A stretch of 64,000 nt of DNA, taken from Jatrophihabitans sp. Lineage in GTDB: Bacteria > Actinomycetota > Actinomycetes > Mycobacteriales > Jatrophihabitantaceae. The translations under genes and the position numbers were made by a program. Location: NCBI GenBank assembly GCA_036389035.1, contig DASVQQ010000009.1, positions 1 through 64,000 of the forward strand, read 5' to 3'. The notes under the pieces are model-generated. The model saw nothing but the letters and a program-made list of their open reading frames with translations. It did no database searches and was not told where the DNA came from. Positions 26,993 through 36,567 of the stretch are shown one piece after another (within the stretch, counting starts at the first letter, position 1; the number at the start of each line of letters is the position of its first letter).

Positions 26993-28615
26993 TCAGTCCT
27001 TTCCCGCGCCGATCTTCTCCGCAGCCGCCGGAGCCGCCGGGGCAGGTGGCCCATCGGCATCCAGAACGGCCGTCAGCTCCTCGACGATCGCCTGGAACTC
27101 GGCGCTGAAGTTACCGCTGTCATTGCGGGCCAGGCCGCCCACCGACACCACACTACGAGCCCCCGGGCCGGCCGGCGCAACCCGCACCCAGAGCCGGCGG
27201 CGGCGGATCGCCAGCGAGCCCAGCAGGCCCGCCACCATCAGGATCGAGGCGATCAGCAGCGCGGTCTGGCTCGGGTCGTGCGAGACCTGCAGGTTGACCC
27301 ATTCCTTGTAGCCGTCGAACCGGATCACGGTGCCGTCCGGCAGCGTCATCGACTGGCCCAGCGCCAGGTTCTCAGCGCCCACCTTGGTGAGCTCGCCGGA
27401 GTCGATCTGCTTCTGGTCGAGGCTGTAGACCGACTGCGGCACGCCGCCGGGGTTCAGCTCGCCGGTGTAGGCCAGCACCGCCAGCACCGGGTTGGCGGCC
27501 TCCGGCGCGATCGAGCTGACGACCCCGCCGTCGATCACCGCGGTCGGCGCGAAGATGGCGCTCAACCCCAGGTCGTCGTCCTTCGTGGCGTCCCGGCCGG
27601 GCAACTTGAAGGCGCCCTCGCTGGTCAGCACCGTGTCGGTGGGCAGGAACGCCTGGGTGTCGGTGACCGGGGTGCGGCCGGGCCGGGTGATGGTCACGGT
27701 CGGCGAATAGCCGTGATCGAGCAGGTAGACCCGGTTGTCCTTGAGCCGCAGCGGGTGGTTGACCGTGATCACGCCCTTGCGGGACTCCGCGGCCAGGTCT
27801 TCGGAGTAGCTGATGTCGGCCTTGAACCGGGCCGGCGAGCCGTCCTCGCGGTAGTCGGCGGTGAACTTGTCGAGCCGGTCGACGCAGAAGTCGGCCAGCC
27901 TGTCGGGCTTGACCCAGCGGCCGGCGGTGAACGAGTCGTAGGAGATCGGCCGGTTGCAGAAGCCGGAGCCCTCGGTGGTCACCACCGTGCCCTCATAGCT
28001 CAACATCCGCCCGCCGGCGATCAGCACCAGGGCGGCCAGCAGCGAGACGTGGAACAGCAGGTTGCCGGCCTCCCGGCTGTACCCCTTCTCGGCCGAGACG
28101 GCCACCGCCCCGCTCTCCTCGGCGCGGACCGCGGTGCGCCAGCGCGGCCGCAGCGCCCGGCTGACCCGGTCGGCAGCCTGGTCGGGGCTGAGGTCGGTGC
28201 CGAGCGCGGCGTTCTCGGCCAGCCGGTCCAGATTGCGCGGCGCCTTCAGCGGACGGGCCCGCAGGGCCTTGGCATAGACGGTGATCCGCGGGATCAGGCA
28301 GCCGATCAGCGAGGCGAACAGCAGCAGGTAGATGGCGGAGAACCAGATCGAGCCGAAGACGTCGAAGGCGCCGATCCGGTCCAGGAACCTGCCCCAGGCG
28401 CCATGGGTCCGCAGGTACTCCCGCACCTTCGGCGGGTTGAGCGGCCGCTGCGGCAGCAGCGAGCCCGGCACCGAGGCCAGCGCCAGCAGGAACAGCAGCA
28501 CCAGCGCGGTGCGCATCGACACCAGCCGCCGCCACAGCTGGCGGACCTGGCGAGGCACCCGCAGTCGGCGGGACAACTGGGCCCGCCGCGCCGATCCGGT
28601 CGGCAGCCCAGCCAT
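26993..28615 (-). CDS. resB: Cytochrome c biogenesis protein ResB
   Basis: A 540-residue membrane protein of the system II synthase. Three N-proximal membrane helices (RTALVLLFLLALASVPGSLLPQ; FSAIYLLLFASLIGCLIPR; FHVSLLAALVLIAGG) precede a large extracytoplasmic domain. A last helix (ALLIASILMVAGLLGSLAI) precedes a C-terminal tail. PERPLNPPKV-like QRPLNPPKVREYL and the EGxGFCNRP region match the actinobacterial family. It lies between ccdA and ccsB with essentially no spacing. Confidence 0.94.
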   Translation of the reverse strand: MAGLPTGSARRAQLSRRLRVPRQVRQLWRRLVSMRTALVLLFLLALASVPGSLLPQRPLNPPKVREYLRTHGAWGRFLDRIGAFDVFGSIWFSAIYLLLFASLIGCLIPRITVYAKALRARPLKAPRNLDRLAENAALGTDLSPDQAADRVSRALRPRWRTAVRAEESGAVAVSAEKGYSREAGNLLFHVSLLAALVLIAGGRMLSYEGTVVTTEGSGFCNRPISYDSFTAGRWVKPDRLADFCVDRLDKFTADYREDGSPARFKADISYSEDLAAESRKGVITVNHPLRLKDNRVYLLDHGYSPTVTITRPGRTPVTDTQAFLPTDTVLTSEGAFKLPGRDATKDDDLGLSAIFAPTAVIDGGVVSSIAPEAANPVLAVLAYTGELNPGGVPQSVYSLDQKQIDSGELTKVGAENLALGQSMTLPDGTVIRFDGYKEWVNLQVSHDPSQTALLIASILMVAGLLGSLAIRRRRLWVRVAPAGPGARSVVSVGGLARNDSGNFSAEFQAIVEELTAVLDADGPPAPAAPAAAEKIGAGKD

Positions 28616-29377
28616 CTAGAGCCCCGATCCGACGCCGACGCCGGCGAACTCGAGCCGCAGGTAGTTCATCCAGTGATCCCAGACCCCGCTGAGCAGCAGC
28701 ACGCCCATCACGATCAGCAACGCGCCGCCGACCTGGCTGACCAGCCGGGCGTGCCGGCGAACCACCGCCAGCGCGCCGCTCACCCAGCCCAGGCCCATCG
28801 CCACGAGCAGGAACGGCACGCCCAGGCCCAGGCAGTACACCGCCGACAGCAGCGCGCCGCGGCCGGCCGTGCCCTCGGTCACCGCCAGCGCGTACACCGC
28901 GCCGAAGGTCGGCGTCAGGCACGGGGTCCAGGCCAGCCCGAAGGTCAGCCCCAGCAGCGGGGCGCCCAGCAGGCCGGCCGGCGGCAGCCGGTGCAGCTTC
29001 GCCTCGCGCTGCAGGAACTTGAACCTGCCCAGGAACACCAGACCCATGGCGATCGTGACGACGCCGAAGATCCGCATCAGCAGCACCCGGTGCACGCTGA
29101 TGGTCGAGCCGAGGGTGCCGAACAGCGCCCCGGTGGCCACGAACACCGCGGTGAACCCCAGCACGAACAGGAACGCCCCGCCGACCATCCGGCGCTGCCG
29201 GTGCGCGCCCTGACCGGCGCCGTCGCCGGCTAAGCCCGCGACGTAGGACAGGTAGCCCGGCACCAGCGGCAGCACGCACGGCGACAGGAAGCCGAGCACG
29301 CCGACCAGCAGCGCCACCCCCGCGGCGGGGATCAGCCCGCCGTCGGTGACGGTGCTGCTGAACCCGCTGGCGAGCAC
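28616..29377 (-). CDS. ccdA: Thiol-disulfide interchange membrane protein CcdA
   Basis: Carries reducing equivalents from cytosolic thioredoxin across the membrane to ResA for apocytochrome c reduction. The 253-residue protein has six membrane segments. The first redox cysteine is in LSPCVLPLVPGYLSYVAGL (GFLSPCVLPLVP signature) and the second in FGLAWTPCLTPTFGAVYALA. GTG start, 3 bases after the resA stop. Operon order is resA-ccdA-resB-ccsB. Confidence 0.95.
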   Translation of the reverse strand: MLASGFSSTVTDGGLIPAAGVALLVGVLGFLSPCVLPLVPGYLSYVAGLAGDGAGQGAHRQRRMVGGAFLFVLGFTAVFVATGALFGTLGSTISVHRVLLMRIFGVVTIAMGLVFLGRFKFLQREAKLHRLPPAGLLGAPLLGLTFGLAWTPCLTPTFGAVYALAVTEGTAGRGALLSAVYCLGLGVPFLLVAMGLGWVSGALAVVRRHARLVSQVGGALLIVMGVLLLSGVWDHWMNYLRLEFAGVGVGSGL

Positions 29378-29380
29378 GGC

Positions 29381-29974
29381 TCAGACCTCTTCGGTCAGCT
29401 CGTCGAGCGCCGCGGTGAGGTCCTTGGGCAGCACCGCGCCGACGTAGACCGCCGCGACCCGGCCCTGCTTGTCGATCACGACGGTCGAGGGCAGCGCGGC
29501 CATCGGCACATCGCCCAGCTGGATGGCGCTGCGGGCGGCCTCGTCATAGACCACCGGAAAAGTGACGCCCTTGTCCTTGATCCAGGACAGCGCCGCGCTC
29601 TTGGACGGGTCCTTGACGTCCATGCCGACGAACTGGACGCCGGCGGACTTGCGCTCGCGGTAGATCGCCTCGAACTGCGGGGTCTCGATCTGGCACGGCG
29701 GGCACCAGGACGCGAAGTAGTTCAGCACCACGACCTTGCCCCGGTCATCGCTGAGTCGGTACTCCCCGCCGGTGAGCAGGGTGCCGGCGACCGGGCCGGC
29801 CTGCTTGCGTTCGGCCGCCTGGATGAGCGAGCCCTTCTTGTTGGCCTGGACGTAGCGAAACTGGTTGCCCGCGCTCTGGTCGACGGCGTTCTTTCCACCG
29901 CTGCAGGCCGACAGGCCCAGGACGGCCGCCAGCAGCGTCGTGACCAGCACGACGGTACGAGATGTCATAGCCAT
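29381..29974 (-). CDS. resA: TlpA/ResA-type thioredoxin lipoprotein
   Basis: Membrane-anchored extracytoplasmic thiol reductase that keeps the heme-binding cysteines of apocytochrome c reduced. It has a lipoprotein signal with lipobox LSAC (VTTLLAAVLGLSACSGG), then a thioredoxin fold with NYFASWCPPCQIETPQFEAIY (CPPC active site) and the cis-Pro loop MAALPSTVVID. The start could be ATG 29974 (MAMTSRT) or 29968 (MTSRT); neither has a strong ribosome-binding site. First gene of the ccdA-resB-ccsB operon. Confidence 0.93.
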   Translation of the reverse strand: MAMTSRTVVLVTTLLAAVLGLSACSGGKNAVDQSAGNQFRYVQANKKGSLIQAAERKQAGPVAGTLLTGGEYRLSDDRGKVVVLNYFASWCPPCQIETPQFEAIYRERKSAGVQFVGMDVKDPSKSAALSWIKDKGVTFPVVYDEAARSAIQLGDVPMAALPSTVVIDKQGRVAAVYVGAVLPKDLTAALDELTEEV

Positions 29975-30088
29975 CCCAGTGTGCAACGGGTTCACTCCCA
30001 CAGTGTGATGCGTGGGCCACAGCACAGCCGCACTGCCCCGTTTCCTGAGCACCGGCTGTGGCCGGGCGCCCGCGCCAACCCGCTCGGC

Positions 30089-30745
30089 TCAGGCGCCGGG
30101 AGGCTGCTCCTCCAGCCGGTTCGGGGTCGTGCCGGCCGTTTCGGCATAGCTCACGCCGACCACCCGCTCGTCCTGGAAGGTCAGCGAGGTGAGCGAGGCC
30201 AGGGAGCACTGCCGGCGGCGCGGGTCGTGCATGAGCCGCTTGCCCTCGGAGTAGCGGCGCAGGCAGACGATCGGCAGCTGGTGTGAGACGCAGACCGCCT
30301 CATGGCCGGCGGCCCGCTCGCGGGCCCGGTGGGCCGCAGCCAGCATCCGCAGGACGATCTGCTGGTAGGGCTCGCCCCAGGACGGCCGGGCCGGGTTGCG
30401 GAACAGCGGCCAGCTGGTCGGGTACTTCAGCACGCCGCCCGGCCCGGCGACCCGCCTGCCCTCGAAGGCGTTGCCTGCCTCGATCAGGTCCTCGTCGGTC
30501 TCGACGTCCAGGCCGAACCGGGCCGCGATCGGCGCCGCGGTCTGCTGGGCCCGTTCCAGCGGCGAGGAGACCAGGTAGGTGATGTCGCGGCCGACCAGGT
30601 AGCCGGCGGCCCGCTCGGCCATCGCCTCGCCGGCTTCGGACAGCCGGAACCCGGCCAGCCGGCCGTAGAGCACCTTGTCGGGGTTGAACACCTCGCCGTG
30701 ACGCAGCAGGTGGACGGTCGTCCGGGTCTCTGATGCCCGGGTCAT
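30089..30745 (-). CDS. Histidine phosphatase (phosphoglycerate-mutase superfamily)
   Basis: A 218-residue phosphatase with the catalytic [17 protein letters not shown] (RHG motif), the [40 protein letters not shown] segment carrying the second Arg and the acid, and [14 protein letters not shown] (second His). In mycobacteria the equivalent gene lies between hemL and the resA-like gene, as here. It starts with ATG overlapping the hemL stop (ATGA). Substrate unknown. Confidence 0.9.
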   Translation of the reverse strand: MTRASETRTTVHLLRHGEVFNPDKVLYGRLAGFRLSEAGEAMAERAAGYLVGRDITYLVSSPLERAQQTAAPIAARFGLDVETDEDLIEAGNAFEGRRVAGPGGVLKYPTSWPLFRNPARPSWGEPYQQIVLRMLAAAHRARERAAGHEAVCVSHQLPIVCLRRYSEGKRLMHDPRRRQCSLASLTSLTFQDERVVGVSYAETAGTTPNRLEEQPPGA

Positions 30746-32049
30746 GAAGCCGGCCGGGTGGCGATCGCGGCGGCCCGGGCGGCGGTCGGCAGCGCGTCGG
30801 CGATCCGGGCCACCGCGGCGTCGTCGTGCGCGGCGGTGACGAACCAGGCCTCGAACGCGCTCGGCGGCAGGTACACCCCGGCATCGAGCATGGAGTGGAA
30901 GAACGGGCCGTACCGGTAGCTCTCGCTGGCCTTGGCCTGGACGAAATCGGTGACCTGGGTCTCGCCGAAGAAGACCGAGAACATGTTGCCGGCGTACTGC
31001 AACTGGTGGGCCACGCCTTCGGCGCTCAGCGCTTCGGAGACCAGCCGGCCGACCGTGTAGGCGGTGGCGTCCAGCCTGGCGTAGACCTCGGCGTCGGCGT
31101 TGCGCAGGGTGGCAAGGCCCGCCGCGACCGCGACCGGGTTACCCGACAGCGTGCCGGCCTGGTAGACCGGTCCGGCCGGCGCCAGGTGCGACATCACGTC
31201 GCCGCTGCCGCCGAAGGCCGCCGCCGGCAGCCCGCCCGACATCACCTTGCCGAAGGTGAACAGGTCGGCTTCGACCGGGTCCAGGCCGTACCAGCCGGAC
31301 CTGCTGACCCGGAAGCCGGTCATCACCTCATCCATCACCAGCAGCGCGCCGTGCCGGGCGGTGATCTCGCGCAGCGCCTGGTTGAAGCCGGGCAGCGGCG
31401 GCACCGCGCCCATGTTGCCCGCCGCCGCCTCGGTGATGACGCAGGCGATCTCCGGGCCGTCGAGCTCGAAGGCCGCTTCGACCGCGGCGACGTCGTTGTA
31501 GGGCAGCACGATCGTCTCGCTGGCCTGGGCGCCGGTGACGCCAGGGGTGTCGGGCAGGCCCAGGGTGAGCACCCCGGAGCCGGCGCTGGCCAGCAGCGAG
31601 TCGACATGGCCGTGGTAACAGCCGGCGAACTTGACCACCTTCGGACGCCCGGTGACGCCGCGGGCCAGCCGGATCGCCGACATGGTGGCCTCGGTGCCGG
31701 AGTTGACCAGCCGCACCTCCCGCACCGGCGCCACCCGGGAGATCAGCTCCTCGGCCAGCTCGACCTCGCCGATGGTCGGGGTGCCGAAGGACAGTCCCTG
31801 GGTCGCGGCGTGGCGGACCGCCTCGACCACCGCCGGGTGCGCGTGGCCCAGGATCATCGGGCCCCACGAGGCGACCAGGTCGACGTAGGTCCGCCCGTCG
31901 GCGTCGGTCAGGTACGGGCCCTGGCCGCTCACCATGAACCTGGGGGTGCCGCCGACCGCGCGGAAGGCCCGGACCGGCGAGTTGACCCCTCCGGGGATGA
32001 CTTTCTGGGCTCGGGCGAACAGCTCGGCTGAGATGGGTGCGTCGCTCAC
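30742..32049 (-). CDS. hemL: Glutamate-1-semialdehyde 2,1-aminomutase
   Basis: PLP enzyme converting glutamate-1-semialdehyde to 5-aminolevulinate, the step after HemA. From the GTG at 32049 it has 435 residues. [17 protein letters not shown] and [18 protein letters not shown] are the N-terminal family blocks; [17 protein letters not shown] follows, and the PLP lysine is in [20 protein letters not shown] (about residue 265). It is separated from hemB by an amino-acid transporter and from hemACD by 11 kb. Translationally coupled to the downstream phosphatase. Confidence 0.96.
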   Translation of the reverse strand: MSDAPISAELFARAQKVIPGGVNSPVRAFRAVGGTPRFMVSGQGPYLTDADGRTYVDLVASWGPMILGHAHPAVVEAVRHAATQGLSFGTPTIGEVELAEELISRVAPVREVRLVNSGTEATMSAIRLARGVTGRPKVVKFAGCYHGHVDSLLASAGSGVLTLGLPDTPGVTGAQASETIVLPYNDVAAVEAAFELDGPEIACVITEAAAGNMGAVPPLPGFNQALREITARHGALLVMDEVMTGFRVSRSGWYGLDPVEADLFTFGKVMSGGLPAAAFGGSGDVMSHLAPAGPVYQAGTLSGNPVAVAAGLATLRNADAEVYARLDATAYTVGRLVSEALSAEGVAHQLQYAGNMFSVFFGETQVTDFVQAKASESYRYGPFFHSMLDAGVYLPPSAFEAWFVTAAHDDAAVARIADALPTAARAAAIATRPAS

Positions 32050-32081
32050 CTGGCCAGTGTTCCAGCTTTGCCGGCGGCGGG

Positions 32082-32870
32082 TCACAGCCGGCCGGCCTCG
32101 ATGATCCGGGCCAGGAACTGCCGGGTGCGGGCCTGCTGAGGATCTGCCAGCACCTGGCCGGGCGGGCCGACCTCCAGCAGCCGGCCGCCGTCGAGGAAGC
32201 ACACGGTGTCGGCGACCTGCCGGGCGAAGCCCATCTCGTGGGTGGCGATCAGCATCGTCATGCCCTCGTCCTTGAGCTCGCGCAGCAGGCTCAGCACCTC
32301 ACCGACCAGCTCCGGGTCCAGCGCCGAGGTGACCTCGTCCAGCAGCATCAGCACCGGCGAGTTCACCAGCGCCCGGGCGATCGCCACCCGCTGCTGCTGG
32401 CCGCCGGACAGCTCGTCCGGCTTGGCCGATGCCTTGTCCGACAGCCCCACCCGCTCGAGCATCGCCAGCGCCCGCGCCTCGGCCTCGGCCCGCGGCAGGC
32501 CGTGCACCCTGATCGGTGACAGGGTGACGTTCTGCAGCACCGACAGGTGCGGGAACAGGTTGAACGCCTGGAACACGATGCCGACCCGGGACCGTACCTC
32601 GTCGGCGTTCATCCTCGGGTCGGTGACGTCGGTCCCGGCCAGCTCGATGACGCCGTCGTCGACCACTTCGAGCAGGTTCACGCAGCGCAGCAGGGTGGAC
32701 TTGCCCGATCCGGACGCGCCGATCAGCACGACGCATTCGCCCTGCGTGACGTCGAGGTTGATGTCATCGAGCACCAGGTTGGAGCCGAAGGCCTTGCGCA
32801 GGTTGCGGATCGACAGCAGGTTGGCGCCGGCCGGGGTCGGATCCCACCTGGTCGCGGGCCGCCGCCTCAT
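32082..32870 (-). CDS. Polar amino acid ABC transporter, ATP-binding subunit
   Basis: A 262-residue ATPase of the HisP/GlnQ type: Walker [10 protein letters not shown]-loop [15 protein letters not shown], signature [15 protein letters not shown], Walker [16 protein letters not shown] and H-loop [10 protein letters not shown]. The FxxFNLFPH Q-loop is typical of polar amino-acid importers. The ATG overlaps the permease stop (ATGA). It is the last gene of the binding protein-permease-ATPase operon. Confidence 0.94.
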   Translation of the reverse strand: MRRRPATRWDPTPAGANLLSIRNLRKAFGSNLVLDDINLDVTQGECVVLIGASGSGKSTLLRCVNLLEVVDDGVIELAGTDVTDPRMNADEVRSRVGIVFQAFNLFPHLSVLQNVTLSPIRVHGLPRAEAEARALAMLERVGLSDKASAKPDELSGGQQQRVAIARALVNSPVLMLLDEVTSALDPELVGEVLSLLRELKDEGMTMLIATHEMGFARQVADTVCFLDGGRLLEVGPPGQVLADPQQARTRQFLARIIEAGRL

Positions 32871-33757
32871 ACCGCGCCACCCGCGACGCCGTACCAGCCC
32901 TGCCGCCTGGCGACCCAGTCGGTCAGCCTGGTGAGCGGGATCGTCAAACAGACGAACAGGAAACCGGCCACGATGTAGGGCGTGTAGTTGAAGTCGGTGG
33001 CCGTCGAGATCTGGGCCGCCCGGATCGCGTCGATGACGCCCAGGATGGAGATCAGCCCGGAGTCCTTCTGCAGCGACACGAAGTCGTTGAGCAGCGGCGG
33101 CAGCACCCGGCGAACCGCCTGGGGCAACACCACGTGCCGCAGCGACTGGGAGTTGGTCAGCCCGAGTGAGCGGGCCGCCGCGCGCTGGGAGGGATGCACC
33201 GACTCGATGCCGGCCCGGAACACCTCGGCCACGTAAGCCGAATAGGTCAGCACCAGCGCGGCGCCGCCGTAGACCACCACCGGCTGGAACGACGCGCCGC
33301 CCAGGCTCAACGCCGGCACCCCGAACCCGAGCAGCAGCAGCACCAGGATCAGCGGCAGCCCGCGGAACAGGTCGGTGTAGGCGGCGGCGAACATCCGCAA
33401 CGGAAAGAACACCGCCCCGCGCAGGGTCCGCAGGATCGCCAACGCCAGGCCGACCAGCACCACGAGCACCGCGCAGATCAGCATCACCCGGATGTTGAGC
33501 CACAGTCCCTCGGCCACGGCGGGAAAGGACTCTTTCGCCTTCTCCCAGTTGAAGAAAGTCTCGTGGACCCGCGGCCAGCCCGGGGACGAGGTGACCGCGC
33601 CGATCAGCACCGCGAGCAGCACCAGGGTGCTCAGCGCCGCGGTGATGCCGGAGCGGATCGCTCTGCCTCGCCGGTAGGCCAGGCGCTGGCGTTGCAGTTC
33701 TGAGGGCTGCCAGCTCGACTGGCCGGCCGGTGCGCTCGGCAGGGGCGCCCGCGCCAT
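32867..33757 (-). CDS. Polar amino acid ABC transporter, permease subunit
   Basis: A 296-residue HisM/GlnP-type permease. The N-terminus is cytosolic, then an isolated helix (GITAALSTLVLLAVLIGAVTSS), then the five-helix core starting GLWLNIRVMLICAVLVVLVGLALAILR. The EAA loop contacting the ATPase is EVFRAGIESVHPSQRAAARSLGLTNSQSLRHVVLPQAVR (EAA---G). The start at 33757 overlaps the binding-protein stop (ATGA); an earlier in-frame start at 33796 lies inside that gene. Confidence 0.93.
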   Translation of the reverse strand: MARAPLPSAPAGQSSWQPSELQRQRLAYRRGRAIRSGITAALSTLVLLAVLIGAVTSSPGWPRVHETFFNWEKAKESFPAVAEGLWLNIRVMLICAVLVVLVGLALAILRTLRGAVFFPLRMFAAAYTDLFRGLPLILVLLLLGFGVPALSLGGASFQPVVVYGGAALVLTYSAYVAEVFRAGIESVHPSQRAAARSLGLTNSQSLRHVVLPQAVRRVLPPLLNDFVSLQKDSGLISILGVIDAIRAAQISTATDFNYTPYIVAGFLFVCLTIPLTRLTDWVARRQGWYGVAGGAV

Positions 33758-34653
33758 CACTTCAGCTCGGGCGCTCCGCCGGCGGTGGCCAGCCACTGCT
33801 GCTCGAGCCGGGCAAGCGCGCCCTCGCCGCGCAGCGCGTCAACCGCCTTGGAGACGCACGCGGTCAGCTTGGAGCCCTTGCTGAGCACGAACCCGAACTG
33901 CTCGGGCGAGCTGCCGGAAGAGATCTGGCCGACGATCTTGCCGTTGTCCAGCTGGGCGGCGCTCATGTAGAAGCCGGTCGGCAGGTCCACCACGATGCCG
34001 TCGATCTGCTTGTTCTTCAGGGCCTGCACGGCGAGGTCGTTGGTGTCATACACCGCCGGCTTGGGCGACGGCTTGATGGTGTCGGTGATGGTCCGGTAGC
34101 TGGTGGTGCCGACCTGCGCGCCCAGCTTGGCGCCCTTCAGCTCGGCCAACGACTTGGCGTTGGCGATCTTGCTGCCGGTGTAGCTGACGACCGACTGCGC
34201 GACGTCGTAGTAGCCGGTGGAGAAGTCGACGGCCTTCTTGCGCTCGTCGCTGATCGAGACCTGGTTGATGTCGACGTCGAAGTTCTTGCGGCCGGGGGTC
34301 ACCACGCTGTTGAACGAGGCGGTGACCCATTTGACCTCGGAGGGCTCGAAGCCGAGCTTCTTGGCCACCGCGTAGGCGACCGCCGACTCGTAACCCTTGC
34401 CGTTGCTGGGTTTGTTGTCCGAGAACCAGGGCTCGTACGCCGGGTTGTCGGTGGCCACGGTGAAGGTGCCCGGGGTCAGCAGGCTCAGCTTCGACTTGTC
34501 GCACTCGTCGGCCGCGGCACTGACCGACGGGGCGGTGTTGTTGCCGGCGGTGGTGTTGCTGCCGGCGGTGTTCTCGTCGGTCGGCGAGCAGGCGGTGACG
34601 CCGAGCAGGGCGATGACTGACATCGCCGCGGTGGCAACGGAACGGACGAGCAT
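33757..34653 (-). CDS. Polar amino acid ABC transporter, lipoprotein binding protein
   Basis: A 298-residue solute-binding lipoprotein. The signal peptide ends in the lipobox GVTAC (VATAAMSVIALLGVTACSP), followed by a Thr/Asn-rich linker and the family 3 fold (LLTPGTFTVATDNPAYEPW, GYESAVAYAVAKKLGFEP, KNFDVDINQVSISDERKKAVDFSTGYYDVAQSVV). The typical pattern for glutamate, glutamine or aspartate binders is present, but the ligand cannot be named. First gene of its operon. Confidence 0.94.
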   Translation of the reverse strand: MLVRSVATAAMSVIALLGVTACSPTDENTAGSNTTAGNNTAPSVSAAADECDKSKLSLLTPGTFTVATDNPAYEPWFSDNKPSNGKGYESAVAYAVAKKLGFEPSEVKWVTASFNSVVTPGRKNFDVDINQVSISDERKKAVDFSTGYYDVAQSVVSYTGSKIANAKSLAELKGAKLGAQVGTTSYRTITDTIKPSPKPAVYDTNDLAVQALKNKQIDGIVVDLPTGFYMSAAQLDNGKIVGQISSGSSPEQFGFVLSKGSKLTACVSKAVDALRGEGALARLEQQWLATAGGAPELK

Positions 34654-34722
34654 GTCAGGCTCCTCGATACGGGAGCATCCAGCATACGGCCGGGGTGCTT
34701 TTCGCCTTGGCCGGTCGGCAGG

Positions 34723-35514
34723 TCAGCGAGCCGGCGCGTCATCCGGCGGTTCGCCGAGCGGGCGCCGCATCACGCACCGCCGGCCCATCCCGTCGAGGCC
34801 CAGCCGCACCTCGCGCTGCCGCAGCGCCCGCAGTGCTGGGCTGGGGGCGGGAATCTCGGTGAAGCCCAGCCGGGCGTAGAACGGCCCGTTCCACGGCACG
34901 TCACCGAAGGTGCACAGCGTGATCTGGCTGTACCCCTGCTCGGTGGCCCAGTGGCAGGCGGCATCCACCAAGGCGGTGCCGATGCCACGGCGCATCTGCT
35001 TCGGGCGAACCGACATGCCTTCGATGTGCGGTTGCCCGTCGACAATCTCGACCCGGATGTAGCCGACCGGTTCGGGATCGTCAGGCGCGGGGTTGGTAGC
35101 TGCTGGGTCGCTCGGCGGGTGGCTCGGTTGCCGGCGGGCGACCAGCAGCAACCGCGCCGAGGCCAGCTCGTCCACGCTGGCCGGGCCGGGGGTGCTGCCG
35201 TAGCCGGCCACCGCGAACAGCGTGTCGGCGGCGACTTCGACCTCTACCAGCCGCGGCAGGTCAGCAGGGGTCGCGGGCTCGATGACGATCGGGCCGGTGG
35301 CGGCCGGGGTGGCTGGTCCTGCCGGCTCCGGCGGGCTCGGGTCGGTCGCGCCGCGAGCGGCGAGCAGGCTGATGCCGCCCACGATGATCAGCGCGCCCAA
35401 CCAGGCCGGCGCGTGGGCGCGGCCGCCGCCGAGCGCGCAGTCCCAGATCCAGCCCAGGACGATCAGCCCGGGGAGCAGGCCGGCACGGCGGTACCGCGAG
35501 CCGCGGTACCTCAT
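34723..35514 (-). CDS. Two-helix membrane segment fused to a GNAT acetyltransferase
   Basis: A 263-residue protein whose first about 60 residues hold two hydrophobic segments (AGLLPGLIVLGWIWDCAL and APAWLGALIIVGGISLLAA). A Pro/Ala-rich linker follows, then a GNAT domain from about residue 75 (IVIEPATPADLPRLVEVEVAADTLF) with acetyl-CoA loop SVRPKQMRRGIGTALVDAACHWA and FGDVPWNGPFYARLGFTEIP. The ATG overlaps the hemB stop (ATGA). A perfect 9-bp stem (35490-35498/35502-35510) covers codons 2-8 and could limit initiation. The small two-helix part looks like a separate hemB-linked protein joined to an unrelated GNAT enzyme; that is inference. Confidence 0.8.
   Translation of the reverse strand: MRYRGSRYRRAGLLPGLIVLGWIWDCALGGGRAHAPAWLGALIIVGGISLLAARGATDPSPPEPAGPATPAATGPIVIEPATPADLPRLVEVEVAADTLFAVAGYGSTPGPASVDELASARLLLVARRQPSHPPSDPAATNPAPDDPEPVGYIRVEIVDGQPHIEGMSVRPKQMRRGIGTALVDAACHWATEQGYSQITLCTFGDVPWNGPFYARLGFTEIPAPSPALRALRQREVRLGLDGMGRRCVMRRPLGEPPDDAPAR
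35490..35510 (-). promoter_or_regulatory. Perfect hairpin just after the start codon of the membrane-GNAT gene
   Basis: GGTACCGCG (35490-35498) and CGCGGTACC (35502-35510) pair over a 3-base loop, directly after the ATGA junction with hemB. In mRNA this would occlude early codons and make translation depend on ribosomes arriving from hemB. Regulatory effect is inferred. Confidence 0.35.
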
Positions 35515-36509
35515 TGCAGCAGGGTGGCTGCCTCGTGCGCCCAGTAGGTCAGGATGGTGGCCGCGCCCGCCCGGCGGATCGACAGCAACGTCTCGAGCAC
35601 GATCCGTTCGCGGTCGATCCACCCGCGTTCGGCGGCGGCCTCGACCATCGCGTACTCCCCTGACACCTGGTAGGCCGCGACCGGAACCGGCGAGGCCGCC
35701 GAGACCGCCGACAGGATGTCGAGGTAGGGCAGCGCGGGCTTGACCATCACCATGTCGGCGCCCTCGGCCACGTCCAGGGCCGCCTCGGCCAGCGCCTCGC
35801 GGACGCCGCGGGCCGGGTCCTGCTGGTAGGTCAGCCGGTCGCCGGTGAGCGAGGAGTCCACCGCCTCGCGGAACGGCCCGTAGAACGCCGAGGCGTACTT
35901 GGGCGCGTAGGCGAGCACGCCGACGTCAGAACGGCCGGCGCTGTCCAGAGCCCGCCGCACCACGCCGACCTGGCCGTCCATCATGCCGCTGGTGCCGAGC
36001 AGGTCAGCGCCCGCCTCGGCCTGGGCCTGGGCCATCGAGGCGTAGCGCTGCAGGGTGGCGTCGTTGTCGACGGAGCCGTCGGTGGACAGCACCCCGCAGT
36101 GGCCGTGGTCGGTGAACTCGTCCAGGCACAGGTCGCCCATCAGCACGGTGGCGTCGCCGAGCTCGAACTTCAACCGGGCCAGGCCGAGGTTGAGGATGCC
36201 CTGGGGGTCGTCGGCGCCGGAGCCCGTCGGGTCCTTGTGCGTCGGGATGCCATAGAGCATCAGCCCGCCCACGCCGGCCTCGACCGCGGCGATAGCGGCC
36301 TTGGCCAGCGAGTCGAGCGAGTGCTGGACCACCCCGGGCATCGAGCCGACCAGGCGCGGCTCGGAGGCGTTCTCGGCGACGAACATCGGCAGCACCAGGT
36401 CCCCCGGCCGCACCGAGATCTCACCGGCAAGCCGGCGCAGCGCGGCGGTCCGTCGCAGCCGGCGGGGCCGTGACACCGGAAAGGAGGGCAGGGCAGGCAG
36501 TTCGGTCAC
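35511..36509 (-). CDS. hemB: Porphobilinogen synthase (5-aminolevulinate dehydratase)
   Basis: Condenses two 5-aminolevulinates to porphobilinogen. From the GTG at 36509 it has 332 residues. The Schiff-base lysines are in YAPKYASAFYGPFREA and MVMVKPALPYLDIL. The metal loop is DLCLDEFTDHGHCG, the actinobacterial form retaining two cysteines. The frame is open upstream to 36857, but that part overlaps the divergent peptidase and lacks family similarity. In related genomes hemB follows hemD directly; here about 6 kb of other genes lies between. Confidence 0.96.
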   Translation of the reverse strand: MTELPALPSFPVSRPRRLRRTAALRRLAGEISVRPGDLVLPMFVAENASEPRLVGSMPGVVQHSLDSLAKAAIAAVEAGVGGLMLYGIPTHKDPTGSGADDPQGILNLGLARLKFELGDATVLMGDLCLDEFTDHGHCGVLSTDGSVDNDATLQRYASMAQAQAEAGADLLGTSGMMDGQVGVVRRALDSAGRSDVGVLAYAPKYASAFYGPFREAVDSSLTGDRLTYQQDPARGVREALAEAALDVAEGADMVMVKPALPYLDILSAVSAASPVPVAAYQVSGEYAMVEAAAERGWIDRERIVLETLLSIRRAGAATILTYWAHEAATLLQ

Positions 36510-36567
36510 GCGTTCAACGTACCCGGCGGTAGTGCCGCTGGCAGCGCTTAGCGGGCATGATGCGCCC

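Noticed and set aside
26930..29233. 767-codon plus-strand frame across the cytochrome c genes
   Set aside because: Antisense of resB, ccsB and ccdA; compositional artefact of high GC.
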